Shown: positions 35,662 through 45,542 of the stretch, piece after piece
How positions within the stretch are numbered: position 1 is the first letter of the stretch
Layout of the letters: each line of letters begins with the position of its first letter
Assembly: GCA_963712305.1 (NCBI GenBank)
Contig: CAVQHI010000001.1
Coordinates: 1,364,001-1,428,000, forward strand
Origin: DATFNI01 sp963712305
Lineage (GTDB): Bacteria > Bacteroidota > Rhodothermia > Balneolales > DATFMH01
Direction: 5' to 3'
DNA: 64,000 nucleotides
Made by a program: the position numbers and the translations under genes
The notes under the pieces: model-generated
What the model was told of the DNA's origin: nothing
What the model saw: only the letters and a program-made list of their open reading frames with translations
Databases searched by the model: none

Positions 35662-36549
35662 TTAAAAAGTTATGGATGCCGGCATACCTATCTTCAGGGT
35701 ACCATCGTTGGGCACACGTACTTTCACGGCATACACTTCAGCAACACGGTTTTCCCTGGTCTGGATGTTTTTAGGCGTAAATTCAGCTTGAGATGAAACC
35801 CAACTGATTCTTCCCTGATATGTATGATCACCACCTGATCCGTTGTCCACATGGACATTCACTTGTTGGTTCAGCTTAACTTGCGGAAGCTGTGATCCAC
35901 TCACATATACCCGAAGGTCAATCGTATCAAGACTTGCGATGTCATATAATGGTTTTCCGAAATTGGCTACCTCGCCTGTTTCCGCATATTTGACCAGGAC
36001 TGTTCCGGTTATAGGATTGACAATCACATTCTGGCGAATTTTATCATTGATCTGTCCGATCTGGGCCTTTGCTGACTGGATATTAGCTCTTATGACAGGA
36101 ATCTGTGACTGAGCGGCTTGCAACTGACTATTTAACACCTGGACCCTGTTGTTAGCCTCGTCGAGTTGTTGCGGTGTTGCAGCACTGTCTTTGTGTAGAC
36201 GTTCGGTACGAGCCAATGTCGTTTTAGCCAAATCAAGTTGCGATCTGGTCACTTCCGCCTGGTCGTTTGTGCTGTTAATCTGGCGCTCCAGCGATGTGAT
36301 CGATGCAGAGAGCTGCTTTTTTTGCAAATGCAGACTCGTAGTATCAACTAATCCCACAATTTTACCTTTTGTCAGATGGTCGCCTTCTTCTACATTCAGA
36401 TTCATTACTTCTCCGTTTCCCTGAGCCCCAACTGTGGTCTCAACGGCTTCGAAGTTGCCCCATGCGTCACCAATATCTTGTTTATTGCCGCATGCGGCTG
36501 CTATCATTGCGATAGAGAGAGTTATTAAAATAATTTTTGAGCGATTCAT
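35662..36549 (-). CDS. HlyD-family periplasmic adaptor (YbhG-like), predicted lipoprotein
   Basis: A 295-residue adaptor with a signal peptide ending IAAAC (Cys20), so probably a lipoprotein. It has one biotinyl-lipoyl-like half (GNGEVMNLNVEEGDHLTKGKIVGLVD), a long coiled-coil hairpin (about 75-165, LHLQKKQLSASITSLERQIN onward) and the return half NPITGTVLVKYAETGEVANFG, followed by a beta-barrel. ATG overlaps the TolC stop as ATGA, which fixes the start. Connects the ABC exporter to the outer-membrane channel. Confidence 0.92.
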   Translation of the reverse strand: MNRSKIILITLSIAMIAAACGNKQDIGDAWGNFEAVETTVGAQGNGEVMNLNVEEGDHLTKGKIVGLVDTTSLHLQKKQLSASITSLERQINSTNDQAEVTRSQLDLAKTTLARTERLHKDSAATPQQLDEANNRVQVLNSQLQAAQSQIPVIRANIQSAKAQIGQINDKIRQNVIVNPITGTVLVKYAETGEVANFGKPLYDIASLDTIDLRVYVSGSQLPQVKLNQQVNVHVDNGSGGDHTYQGRISWVSSQAEFTPKNIQTRENRVAEVYAVKVRVPNDGTLKIGMPASITF

Positions 36550-37798
36550 AATTTTCCGGTTTGAGTCTTGTATTGTACAATTGCATAGATCCATTGCAAG
36601 CGGTGCTGCTCGCGCGAAAGTTGTGCCTGGTATACCTGATTCAGGACCTCCAGGTAGTTGCTTGGTGTGATGGTGCCGTTTTTGAGCTGACTGGCACTTT
36701 GATTTTCCACCTGTTTGCGTAATTCGATGATGCGTTGGTCCTGCGACATCAGTTTGTGGTACTTCGTGATGTTTGTCATATCACGCTGCATACCAATGTG
36801 TACTCCTCGCAAGAAGGTGTTTTGCTGTGTATTCACCACCTTCTTTTGAACCGACAGTATCGAGCGCTGCCGTTTGGCTTCCTGCCAGTCCCATATTTTC
36901 CAGGACAACCTAACACCAATCATATAATTGGTTTCAAATTTATTTTTGAAGATGTTGAGTCCCGGTCGTCCATACATCCCCTGTGCAAAAGCCGATAATT
37001 TTGGAATGTTCATTACTTTTGTTTGATCCATTTCACGATCCAGCACGATCCGGTTAGCTGCATAGAGATTGAGTTCGGGTCTATCAATCTGGTTTCCGGG
37101 GACGAAACTTGTCGTGTCAAAGGGAAGACTCAACACCGTTGTGGTATCGATCTTCTGGCCAATCACTTCAGTCAGTGTATTTATTGCTGCCTCCTGATCA
37201 GCTTTTACAGAAGTAATTTGCTGGTCCGTTGTCAGCAATTCGGCCTGGAGCGCGGCTTCAGTTCCCGGAAGAACCATCCCGTTTTTCACCTGTGAACGTA
37301 CCATCGCCAGACGCTTTTCAAGAACCTGTTTCTTTAAATCGAGCACATGTTGATTTGTTCTTGCAAGGAGTACAGTAAAGAAAGACTGGTTCACTTCGTT
37401 ATGTACACCGTAAAGCTGAACGTTTACCCGGGCATCATTAAGTTGTCCCTGAGCGGCCGTTACTTTATGAGCTTCTCGCGCAGCACCTCCATCAAACAGA
37501 TTCTGATCAACCTGTAGATTCAGCTTGTACTGATCTTTACTGATGGCAAATGGAGCAGTCGGGACCGACGTAACTTCATTCTGGTATGTGGCGCTGCCCG
37601 ACATTGACACTTGCGGATAGTTTTTGTGTGAGATCGACTCCTGTCTGAGTTGGGTCGACTGTTTATCCAGTGTCAGTTGCCCGCGGGTGGGATGATTTAC
37701 CCTGGCCAATTCGTAGCACTGCCTGAGGCTTAATGAGTCGGTTTGTTGCGCCACGGCTGATGCCAAAGAGCAAGTGCAAGTATTATTGCGGTAATCAT
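36546..37798 (-). pseudogene. TolC-family outer membrane channel with a frameshift in the signal peptide
   Basis: The mature protein (about 400 residues, from ASAVAQQTDSLSLRQCYELA) is an intact OEP protein with two repeats and a C-terminal helix. No usable start lies in that frame: the first codon is TTG at 37766 without a ribosome site. In another frame an ATG at 37798-37796, overlapping the TetR stop as ATGA, opens MITAIILALAL, a perfect start to a signal peptide. Adding one T to the TTT run at 37765-37767 joins the two into MITAIILALALLASAVAQQ. So there is a one-base deletion, a sequencing error, or slippage on the T-run. Confidence 0.85.
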
Positions 37799-38412
37799 GA
37801 CGGTTTTAAAGCTTTTCGAATGAATTTGGGAACTATCTTTTGTCGTTCTTTCAACAGGTGATCATACTCCTCGTTATCAAGACGCATGACAGCTTTGATA
37901 ATGTGATGGCCCATATAAGGGAAGACACAAAGTGCAAGGACATTAATCATCAGTTGAGCAGGTTTTATTGGTTCGATCTCACCGGCTGATACTGCCAGTT
38001 TAACCTGGCGCACAAATTTGTCCGGGAGATGGATTTCCAGCTCTTTCACCATTTCCGGGATACGTTCCGGATGGCGATTGAGCTCTTGCGTCATAAACCC
38101 GGGCATATATGGATGTAGATCAAGATTGGTCAATTCGAGATTGACGACTTTATCAAGCTTATCCATCAGCTCCAGATCATCTTCCAACACACTAATCAGA
38201 GGCGGGAGAATTTGTCTTGCCACACCGATAAAGACTTCATGAAACAAGGAATCCTTGTCCCGATAGTAATAGTGCAGCATCGACTTGTTGTACCCCGCTT
38301 CATCAGCTATCTCCTGCATTCGGGCTCCATCATAACCACGACGGATAAATACCGTGCGTGCAGCCTCCATGATCTTCTCTTCTGCTTCTTTTTCAAGTTG
38401 TTTGCGTGGCAT
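37795..38412 (-). CDS. TetR/AcrR-family regulator of the ABC exporter (CecR-like)
   Basis: A 205-residue repressor. The N-terminal helix-turn-helix reads AARTVFIRRGYDGARMQEIADEAGYNKSMLHYYYRDKDSLFHEVF; the all-helical ligand domain ends ERQKIVPKFIRKALKPS. First gene of the operon and overlapping the TolC start (ATGA). E. coli CecR controls ybhGFSR in the same arrangement. A palindrome 65 bases upstream is its probable operator, so the operon should be autoregulated. Confidence 0.92.
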   Translation of the reverse strand: MPRKQLEKEAEEKIMEAARTVFIRRGYDGARMQEIADEAGYNKSMLHYYYRDKDSLFHEVFIGVARQILPPLISVLEDDLELMDKLDKVVNLELTNLDLHPYMPGFMTQELNRHPERIPEMVKELEIHLPDKFVRQVKLAVSAGEIEPIKPAQLMINVLALCVFPYMGHHIIKAVMRLDNEEYDHLLKERQKIVPKFIRKALKPS

Positions 38413-38476
38413 TTCTTTTTCGATTTAGATTTTCAATTCAATCAGCTAGTCCAACCATTAAATTCAACTAAATGAT

Positions 38477-38492
38477 TCAACCAACTGGTTGA
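38477..38492. promoter_or_regulatory. Probable TetR operator
   Basis: TCAACCA-AC-TGGTTGA, a 16-base palindrome with seven-base arms, typical in size and symmetry for TetR-family sites. Lies 65 bases upstream of the tetR start codon, with related half-sites (TTCAACTA, TCCAACCA) immediately to its left. Confidence 0.6.
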
Positions 38493-39329
38493 TAAACTAA
38501 ATAGAAAAATATCTACTGTCAACAAGACCTTTAAAATTTCTTTATAAATAATTGATTTTATAGGTGATAAAGAAGGGAAATGAACACTGGAGAAGTACTT
38601 TTAACCTCTACGGGCTACTCGAAAAAAAATTTAATTTCGCTAAAAAACCAGACAAGAAGATGATAATCGAAAAGAAGCAGTCACCCAGATAAGATCCGAA
38701 TACAGCACAGGACAAAAACAATAAAACAACATTTTTAGCTCTTCCCTGATATTAATAGCTAATCATTATGAACAATGGCAGCTAAAAGCGCTTTCGAACT
38801 TATCAATTTAAACTCGTATCACGTAACCGGTTGATATGTTCAATCTTAATATAAAACTGCCGCTCTGTTTCTGTTACTTCATGAAAAAGCAGCCAAAGAG
38901 ACAGAAACTCATAGAGAGACAGGCTAGCGATAAAAAGTAAAAATGATAAAGACACGACGACTACCTCTGTTGCTTTTTATTCTGTTGCCCCATTACATAA
39001 ATAATTAATTCTAAAATCATTAGCAATATAATTGTATTATAATATTGAACCTTATGTAACTATAATGCTCCCCCCTCTGTTTTCATTTCAATTCCACAAT
39101 ATTTTTATCGGCTGAATTTATACAATCTTATGCGACCAAATGCAGTAGCTAATAATATGTAATTTCAATATCATTGATATAAGCAGATTAGGAGCCTTAT
39201 TTAATCACCTGTTATAAAAACGAAAGAACACTTTCAGGTCTATTTAATAAGTTTTTTATTAAGTCTTGATATGAGTACAAGATTTAATATTTTTTCTGAT
39301 ATATTTTGATTTGAAACAATCATATACCA
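38493..39329. other. Long AT-rich spacer between tetR and tRNA-Gly
   Basis: About 840 bases, very AT-rich. Only one weak candidate gene was seen (38803-38955, minus). No repeats shared with the rest of the window were recognised. Confidence 0.5.
38803..38955 (-). CDS. Possible 50-residue single-helix membrane protein
   Basis: GTG start with AGAGGT seven bases upstream. The frame encodes a hydrophobic N-terminal helix (SLSFLLFIASLSLYEFLSLW) followed by a charged segment (HEVTETERQFYIKIEHINRL). No family recognised; could be chance in AT-rich DNA. Confidence 0.3.
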   Translation of the reverse strand: MSLSFLLFIASLSLYEFLSLWLLFHEVTETERQFYIKIEHINRLRDTSLN

Positions 39330-39402
39330 GCGGGAGTAGCTCAGTTGGTAGAGCATCAGCTTCCCAAGCTGAGGGTCGCGGGTTCGAGTCCCGTTTCCCG
39401 CT
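39330..39402 (+). tRNA. tRNA-Gly (CCC)
   Basis: Cloverleaf with GCGGGAG acceptor paired to TTCCCGC, D arm AGCTCAGTTGGTAGAGC, anticodon loop TTCCCAA (anticodon CCC, codon GGG), and T arm GCGGGTTCGAGTCCCGT. CCA is not encoded. Confidence 0.95.
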
Positions 39403-39405
39403 CAT

Positions 39406-39438
39406 AAAAGCTTCACAGTTTCGTGAAGCTTTTTTTGT
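39406..39438 (+). terminator. Terminator after tRNA-Gly
   Basis: AAAGCTTCAC-AGTTTC-GTGAAGCTTTTTTT; ten-base stem and T-run directly after the tRNA. Confidence 0.9.
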
Positions 39439-39572
39439 TTGATATTATGCCTTTAGTGGCGCATCGTGAAGCACCACTACATAACCCTGCCTATTCTCAT
39501 TCAGATTTCTTACAGATTCAGTTACTTTTTTTCAACTTTTTGGTAGTCTGTTTTTTTAGTTAACATTTAGCT

Positions 39573-41759
39573 GTGTCTTTTAAAATCCTGAATTTTCGAC
39601 GATATCTATTTCTAACCTTTTTACCGTTAATCCCGCGAGTTATTCTGGCCCAGAATACTTACAAGGCACACATCACTGATGGGCATAGCGGGGAAGTACT
39701 TGTCGGTGCAAATGTAACCCTAAAAAATTCGAATTTTGGTGCTTCAACCGATCGAAATGGGAACGTTATTTTAAAAAATATTCCTAACGGGCAGCAGGCC
39801 TTAGAGTTCACATATATCGGGTATGAAGAACAGAAACAAATATTAACATTCCCTATTCCTGACTCGAATAAGGTATACAATGTCAAACTGGATCCTGTTA
39901 GTCTTGCCTTTCAGACAGTAACAGTTACATCTGCACGCACCAATTCCCACATCGATTAAACTCCTGTTCGGGTCGAGGTTCTTTCAAAGGAAGATCTTGA
40001 TGAAAAAACATTCGAGAACCCTTTTAACATTTCGGAGATACTTTCCGAACTCTCAGCCGTGCAAGCGGTCCAAACATCACCTATAACCGGTGCAATGAGC
40101 TTTCGACTGCTGGGGTTGTATGGACGATACACCCAATTACTCAGAAATGGATTCCCGCTGTATGGAGGAGTGAACCAGGATCTCAGTTTTCTCCAAATCC
40201 CGCCAATTGATCTTAAACGTGTTGAAATTATAAAAGGCCCTTCCTCAGTGTTGTATGGAAATGGTGCCATAACCGGTATTATCAACTTAATTCCGAGGGA
40301 ACCAGAACCGGGATCTTCAATGGATATCCTGCTGAATCATACCAGTCTGAAAGGCAGCGGGATCAATATGTTTGGAACATATCGTAAGGGAGTGCTTGGC
40401 ATGAGCATAACCGCCAGCCGCGACCTTCAGCAGCCTGTTGATGTAAACCACGACGGCTTCACCGATCTTCCGGAAGTCCAGTCTTTCCATCTTGATCCAA
40501 AAGGATATCTCTATTTTAATAAGCATGCCACCCTTGCGATAGGGGTGCATTCAAACTATGAACGTAGAATCGGTGGTGACATCGTGGCAGTCAGGCACAA
40601 TCCTGAATACCCGCATACATTTCGGGAAACTGACCGGACCCAAACCAATTATTACACCGCCAGGTTCGAGGATAGCATTACAGGCAATAGCAAATTAACC
40701 ATTAAAAACAGCCTTGGCTCTACTCATCTAAGACGACTGTCATCTAACGAACAGTTCTCCGGTGGACAGACGAACTCATATACTGAGGTTAGCTGGCAAA
40801 TGTCTCCGGGCAACCAGCAACTTGTTTTCGGATCGGATTTTGTCACCAACAATTTCCGTGAAGACAGCAGTTACAGCGGACTGCAACGGAATTACAGTAA
40901 CAAAACGGTCGGATTTTTCGCACAGGACCTGTGGGTAATCAGCCAGCCACTTTCCATACAGGGTGGCTTTCGTGTGGATTATCACAACCGATACCATTGG
41001 TTTGTTCTCCCACAGCTGTCACTTTTGTACTCATTTAGTAAATCACTGTATCTGCGGGCTACCGAGGGTTTTGGATATCAGATACCGACGCTATTCTCTG
41101 CTCCGGACAACCAGAAATTTGATGAAGTGGCTATTCCGGCACCCAGCGTCTTACCCGAACGATCGGTCAGTAGTATGCTGGATTTACATTACCGGCATAT
41201 CTGGGATGAATTGATTCTGTCTTTCGACCAGGCATTCTTTTACACACGGGTCACTCATCCTTTGACCCTTTATTATGACTCTCAATCCGATCAATATCAT
41301 TACGTCAGCGAACCTGCACCATTGAAAAGTGCAGGATTCGAGTCCAATATCCGTATCTCCCTTTACGAGTGGCAGTGGTTTCTGGGTTATTCATTTATGA
41401 AAACACATCGTGATTTTGCCGGTGGCAGTCCCCTTCCCCTTACACCGGAAAATAAAATTGTCACGATCCTGTCATATGAAGAGGAAGGAGATTGGAGTAT
41501 CGAGGCCGGAGCTATTATAACCGGCAAGCAAGGGTTGGACAATGGAAAGACAGCGCCTGCATTCGTCACCTGCGACATGCTTTTAAAAAAGAAATGGGGA
41601 CATTTAACACTGATCGGAAATATCGAAAACATTTTCAATTACCGTCAAAGCAGCCATCATTTGCTGGTTCATGGTCCAATCAATAATCCGAATTTCAGTC
41701 AGATTTGGGGTCCGGTTGAAGGTAGATTGGTTAACATTGCAGCTAAGATTTCCTTCTGA
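39573..41759 (+). pseudogene. TonB-dependent receptor with one in-frame stop
   Basis: One continuous frame (about 728 codons) interrupted by a single TAA at 39957-39959. Before it: signal peptide and carboxypeptidase-like domain (SGEVLVGANVTLKNSNFGAS) up to TVTSARTNSHID. After it, without any shift: TPVRVEVLSKEDLDEKTFEN, plug (VEIIKGPSSVLYGNGAITGIINL) and a barrel ending in ...NIAAKISF. The stop falls where family members have an acidic residue before TPVRVEVL, so GAA to TAA is the simplest cause. Start is GTG at 39573. It could be a recent pseudogene, sequencing error or read-through site. Substrate unknown; iron chelates or haem are possible. Confidence 0.85.
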
Positions 41760-41803
41760 TTTTATCCTGAAACAATATCTGCCGGCCAATCCTAAACATT
41801 TAT

Positions 41804-41947
41804 TTACCCCTTGATCACACCCATAGGTTTCAACCTGGCCACAATCTTCGATATACCGGCTTTCTCGCATGCCTCAACTACATCTCTAACATCCTTGTAT
41901 GCCTCAGGTATTTCTTCCACAACAGTGCCTTTTGAACCTGCTACATT
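41804..41947 (-). pseudogene. rtcB: C-terminal remnant of RNA ligase RtcB
   Basis: Read leftward it gives GSKGTVVEEIPEAYKDVRDV, then VEACEKAGISKIVARLKPMG and VIKG plus stop: the invariant C-terminus of RtcB (EEaPeAYKDV...VARLrPlGVvKG). Only about 45 codons of some 480 are left; an in-frame TGA at 41948-41950 marks the broken edge. RtcB joins 2',3'-cyclic phosphate and 5'-OH RNA ends. The large body of the gene has been deleted. Confidence 0.85.
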
Positions 41948-42019
41948 TCAGTAGACACCGAGTTAATGTGTTAGAGTGTCAGGGTGGCTTCTTTTCTCAC
42001 TACTCAAGACTCATACCTA

Positions 42020-42461
42020 TTAAAGATCAAGATTTACCTGTGCTTCCCATCCATTTTTCTGTTGTCGAATATACATTCCATGATAGGTTACGGCTTTGAT
42101 CTCTGTGTGGATAATATGATCGGCCGGGCAGTATCGTTCGCCCTTTACCCGGGCACGGAGATAATCCTCCCTGATTTCAACAACCTCAAATTCACTGCAA
42201 ATCAATCCTTCTGTAATAAAACAGATAGTTTAGTTCAGAGAGCCAGTCAACCAATAGTGCTTGCCGGTCTTCTGCTTTAACTTCAATAATCCTCGATTCA
42301 CGAGGAATCACGTTGACCAAAGCCATGATATCAAAAAACGCAAACGCCGAGTGCTCGTATAACTCTCTCAGACCTTGCCCCCTGACACTGAAACCAGTAT
42401 CAGCGGTATGATCGATAAGTTCATACCAACATCTTTCCTCTTGTAAGTCCTTATCTTTCAT
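42020..42461 (-). pseudogene. Archease with a one-base frameshift
   Basis: The first frame (42461 to 42192) encodes YELIDHTADTGFSVRGQGLR and VDWLSELNYLFYY; the second (to 42020) encodes LICSEFEVVEIREDYLRARV and IKAVTYHGMYI. Removing one base in the TTTTATTAC run near 42213-42218 restores LFYTEGLICSEFEVVEI, the normal archease sequence. Archease activates RtcB. Its gene precedes the rtcB remnant on the same strand, the usual operon order; both are broken. Confidence 0.88.
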
Positions 42462-42628
42462 TCATATTCTTAAATTTGTCAACACCTGTTTCTTGAACAT
42501 GGAATATATCTGAACGGTTCAGAATATTTCCTCAGTTCAATCTGTACTCAGTCAATTATATTTCATAATCAGGTAATTGAATTCATAATTTTTGGTACCA
42601 TTTTTCAATAGATCTTTAACGCCGCTTA

Positions 42629-44281
42629 ATGGCTGATTCACAAAATAACAAACGCTCTGTCAGTACCTGGGATCCTCTGAAACACAAAGTCTTTCGTGTA
42701 TTGTGGATTGCGGCTCTGGTCTCAAACATCGGCACCTGGATGCAGGATATAGCCGGGGCGTGGCTCATGACCTCGCTGTCACCTACGCCTTTTATGGTGT
42801 CATTAGTTCAGGCTGCGGCCAGTCTCCCATTGTTCCTGCTCCTCCTTCCATCAGGGGCACTCGCCGATCTGGTTAACCGTCGAAAGCTTCTGTTCATAAG
42901 TCAGGCATGGATGCTTGTCACAGCAATGGCGTTGAGTATTCTCACGTATTATAACATGACAACTGCGTGGACACTCATTTTGTGCATCTTTCTGCTTGGA
43001 ATCGGTTCTGCCTTCACTTCGCCAGCATGGCAAGCCATGATTCCCGATATCGTATCAGAGAATCAACTATCGGCCGCCATTTCGCTGGGTAGTGTTGGTA
43101 TGAACCTGGCACGTGCTATAGGGCCGGCCCTTGCGGGCCTGCTGATTTCAGCCCTTGGACCAGCATTTGTATTCCTTCTAAACGCCATCTCTTTTCTGGG
43201 TGTCGTGCTGGTATTGTTCCGTATGCCTGATCCACCTGTCAAGGATAGCCTGCAGGATGAACGGGTGCTTGGCGCCATCCAGGCCGGGCTTCGTTATACC
43301 CGGTACTCCCCGGATCTTCATGCAGTATTAGTACGGGGCGCAGCTTTTTTCCTGGGAGCAAGTGCATTATGGGCCGTTTTCCCATTGTATGTCCGACAAG
43401 ATCTGCATCTTAATGCACTGCATTACGGACTATTGATAGGATCTCTCGGTATTGGAGCCGTTCTCGGTGCCACTCTTTTACCCCGCATGCATGACTGGTT
43501 TTCGTCACGCACCACCATTTCCATTGCTATCCTCATATTCAGTAGCTTTTTTTTCATCCTGGCCGTATTGAAAAGTTTTATCATTCTCTGTCTGGTGATG
43601 TTTATTGCAGGAATCTCATGGGTGATGCTCCTGGCGAGTTTCAATGTCGGCGTTCAGAAAGTGCTGCCCCCATGGGTCAGAGCCCGCGGATTATCTGTCT
43701 ACCAGATGGTCTTCTTCGCTTTTTTCACATTCGGCAGCATCATCTGGGGAGCTGTTGCCAATGCAATCGGTATGTCTTATACATTTCTCATTGCAGGTGG
43801 TTCATTGCTTGTCGGCCACTTGTTCGTGCGTAAATATCCATTGGTCTACTCGGAGACATTGAATCTGTCACCATCCAAACATTGGCCGGTACCACAAATA
43901 GTTGATGAACCACAACCTAAACAGGGACCGGTACTGGTAACAGTGACATATCGAATTTCGCCCGAATCCGCGCCAGATTTTAAGAGTGCCATAAAGGAGC
44001 TGGGTATGTCTCGACGAAGAGATGGTGCTTACCAATGGGGCTTATTCAACGATCTTGCCGAACCACAGATTTACATAGAGTCGTTTATGATACAGTCGTG
44101 GGCAGAACATCTTCGACAGCATGAACGTGTGACGGAGATTGATCGGGCTGTCGAAGAAAAAGTTCGATCTTTCCACAAGGGAGGCCGGCCGCCGCGGATT
44201 CATCACTTCCTGGCTCATACCTTTACGCGAAATAGCCGGAACGGCGAATCATCCGGAAACCTTGTGAAGGTACCAACGTAA
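42629..44281 (+). CDS. MFS exporter of the MFS_3 (EntS-like) type with a C-terminal monooxygenase-like domain
   Basis: A 550-residue protein. About twelve helices form a major-facilitator domain of the MFS_3/transmembrane-secretion-effector group (VLWIAALVSNIGTWMQDIAGAWLMT, GALADLVNRRKLLF, FLLGIGSAFTSPAWQAMIPD, RAIGPALAGLLI). From about 440 a cytosolic dimeric-alpha/beta-barrel-like domain follows (VLVTVTYRISPESAPDFKSA, YQWGLFNDLAEPQIYIESFM, WAEHLRQHERVTEID). This fusion is common in the group. Substrate unknown; relatives export siderophores or other small molecules. Confidence 0.9.
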   Translation: MADSQNNKRSVSTWDPLKHKVFRVLWIAALVSNIGTWMQDIAGAWLMTSLSPTPFMVSLVQAAASLPLFLLLLPSGALADLVNRRKLLFISQAWMLVTAMALSILTYYNMTTAWTLILCIFLLGIGSAFTSPAWQAMIPDIVSENQLSAAISLGSVGMNLARAIGPALAGLLISALGPAFVFLLNAISFLGVVLVLFRMPDPPVKDSLQDERVLGAIQAGLRYTRYSPDLHAVLVRGAAFFLGASALWAVFPLYVRQDLHLNALHYGLLIGSLGIGAVLGATLLPRMHDWFSSRTTISIAILIFSSFFFILAVLKSFIILCLVMFIAGISWVMLLASFNVGVQKVLPPWVRARGLSVYQMVFFAFFTFGSIIWGAVANAIGMSYTFLIAGGSLLVGHLFVRKYPLVYSETLNLSPSKHWPVPQIVDEPQPKQGPVLVTVTYRISPESAPDFKSAIKELGMSRRRDGAYQWGLFNDLAEPQIYIESFMIQSWAEHLRQHERVTEIDRAVEEKVRSFHKGGRPPRIHHFLAHTFTRNSRNGESSGNLVKVPT

Positions 44282-44319
44282 CATTCCGGGTAGAACACTC
44301 TTGATGAAAATAACCGACC

Positions 44320-45156
44320 ATGAAACAAACAATTAGTATCCTTGGCTGTGGCTGGCTGGGCCTGCCTCTTGGCAAAGCACTTGTTGATGAAGGTTATACT
44401 GTAAAAGGAACGACGACCGATCCTCAAAAACTTGCAATATTAAGAACAAATGAGATTTGGCCATGGCTCCTAAGCCTGGAACCGCAACCTGTTTATGAAG
44501 AACCTATAGACAACTTCTTTGATTGTGATATCCTGATTATTAATGTTCCGCCCGGCCTCCGGCGCGGAAATCCCCCCGATTTCCCCATTATCCAGATGCT
44601 TGGGATACAGCCGTGGATTAGAGAAAATCACCCTCATGTGATTTACATCAGTTCGACCTCAGTCTATCCAAATGACAGCGGCATGGTGACTGAAACAGAT
44701 ACTGATCAGATATCAGACAGTGATGCTCACCCCATCCTCCTGGCTGAACGTCTATTGCAAAATGATAGCGGCTTTTCGACAGTCATCATACGATTCAGTG
44801 GATTGTACGGATATGACCGGAATCCAGCCCGTTATTTCGCAGGAAGAGAAAACATCATGAGTGGCTTAGCCCCTGTTAATCTCATCCATCGTGATGACTG
44901 TATTGCCATAGTTATGCGGCTCATTGAAAAAGATGTGAGGGACGAAGTGTTTAATGCTTCTTCTGACGAGCACCCGACCAGAAAGGAATACTACAGTGAA
45001 ATGGTACGACGTACCGGTCTTGTCCAACCAAATTTTTCCCACGAGGAAGGGAAATTACGTCATAAAATCGTCAGCAATCAGAAACTCAAGGATATGCTTG
45101 AGTATGAATTTCTTTATCCATCACCCTATGATGGCCCATTGGATTCAGTGGAATAG
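44320..45156 (+). CDS. NAD(P)-binding protein of the YeeZ-like SDR group
   Basis: A 278-residue atypical short-chain dehydrogenase/epimerase: GCGWLGLPLG is the Rossmann glycine motif (9-18), DILIINVPPGLRRG replaces the common NAAG segment, and YISSTSVYPND carries Ser but the active-site YxxxK is not preserved. E. coli YeeZ belongs here and its reaction is unknown. Separated by 38 bases from the MFS gene and read in the same direction, so possibly cotranscribed. Confidence 0.82.
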   Translation: MKQTISILGCGWLGLPLGKALVDEGYTVKGTTTDPQKLAILRTNEIWPWLLSLEPQPVYEEPIDNFFDCDILIINVPPGLRRGNPPDFPIIQMLGIQPWIRENHPHVIYISSTSVYPNDSGMVTETDTDQISDSDAHPILLAERLLQNDSGFSTVIIRFSGLYGYDRNPARYFAGRENIMSGLAPVNLIHRDDCIAIVMRLIEKDVRDEVFNASSDEHPTRKEYYSEMVRRTGLVQPNFSHEEGKLRHKIVSNQKLKDMLEYEFLYPSPYDGPLDSVE

Positions 45157-45255
45157 GACATTTTAGATTTTCCGTTGATTTAAGCAGATAAACCAGACCC
45201 AGCAGTTTAATTCCAAACACGAAAGTGTCAATCGATCTGTACTAACTTCGAACTC

Positions 45256-45516
45256 TCATATGAGGCTTTGTCTGTCGAAACCCGCCAGCGATTCGATGTA
45301 TTTGCGACTCTTCATCTTCTTTATCGCCCGTTCTCGATCCCGTGCTTCTTTTTTCTCTGGATATTCTTCGGTGTAAACCAGCCTCCAGGGAATTCCACTT
45401 CGCGTGGAGGGTGTGTGACGATGGGTATGTTCGGTTAAGCGTCTCTCAATATCGTTTGTACTTCCAATGTAATAACGATCCCGCTTTTCGCTGTATAGAA
45501 TGTATAAATACCACAT
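45256..45516 (-). CDS. GIY-YIG small nuclease, copy 1
   Basis: An 86-residue single-domain GIY-YIG protein: YLYILYSEKRDRYYIGSTND (GIY and YIG elements), RRLTEH, the Arg/Glu catalytic region (ARDRERAIKKMKSRKYIESL) and a tail AGFDRQSLI. AAGGAGG is six bases before the ATG. Such YhbQ-like nucleases are abundant in Bacteroidota. Copy 2 (45635-45883) differs at one residue in the first 76; only the tails differ. Confidence 0.88.
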   Translation of the reverse strand: MWYLYILYSEKRDRYYIGSTNDIERRLTEHTHRHTPSTRSGIPWRLVYTEEYPEKKEARDRERAIKKMKSRKYIESLAGFDRQSLI

Positions 45517-45542
45517 GGTTCCTCCTTATCTCTCTTGGATAT

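Noticed and set aside
39573..39959. Short secreted protein of 128 residues ending before the TonB plug
   Set aside because: The frame continues without shift after the single TAA and completes a normal receptor, so it is one interrupted gene and not two.
42192..42461. Independent 89-residue archease-like gene
   Set aside because: The missing C-terminal half follows in another frame and joins after removing one base, so the two frames are one broken gene.
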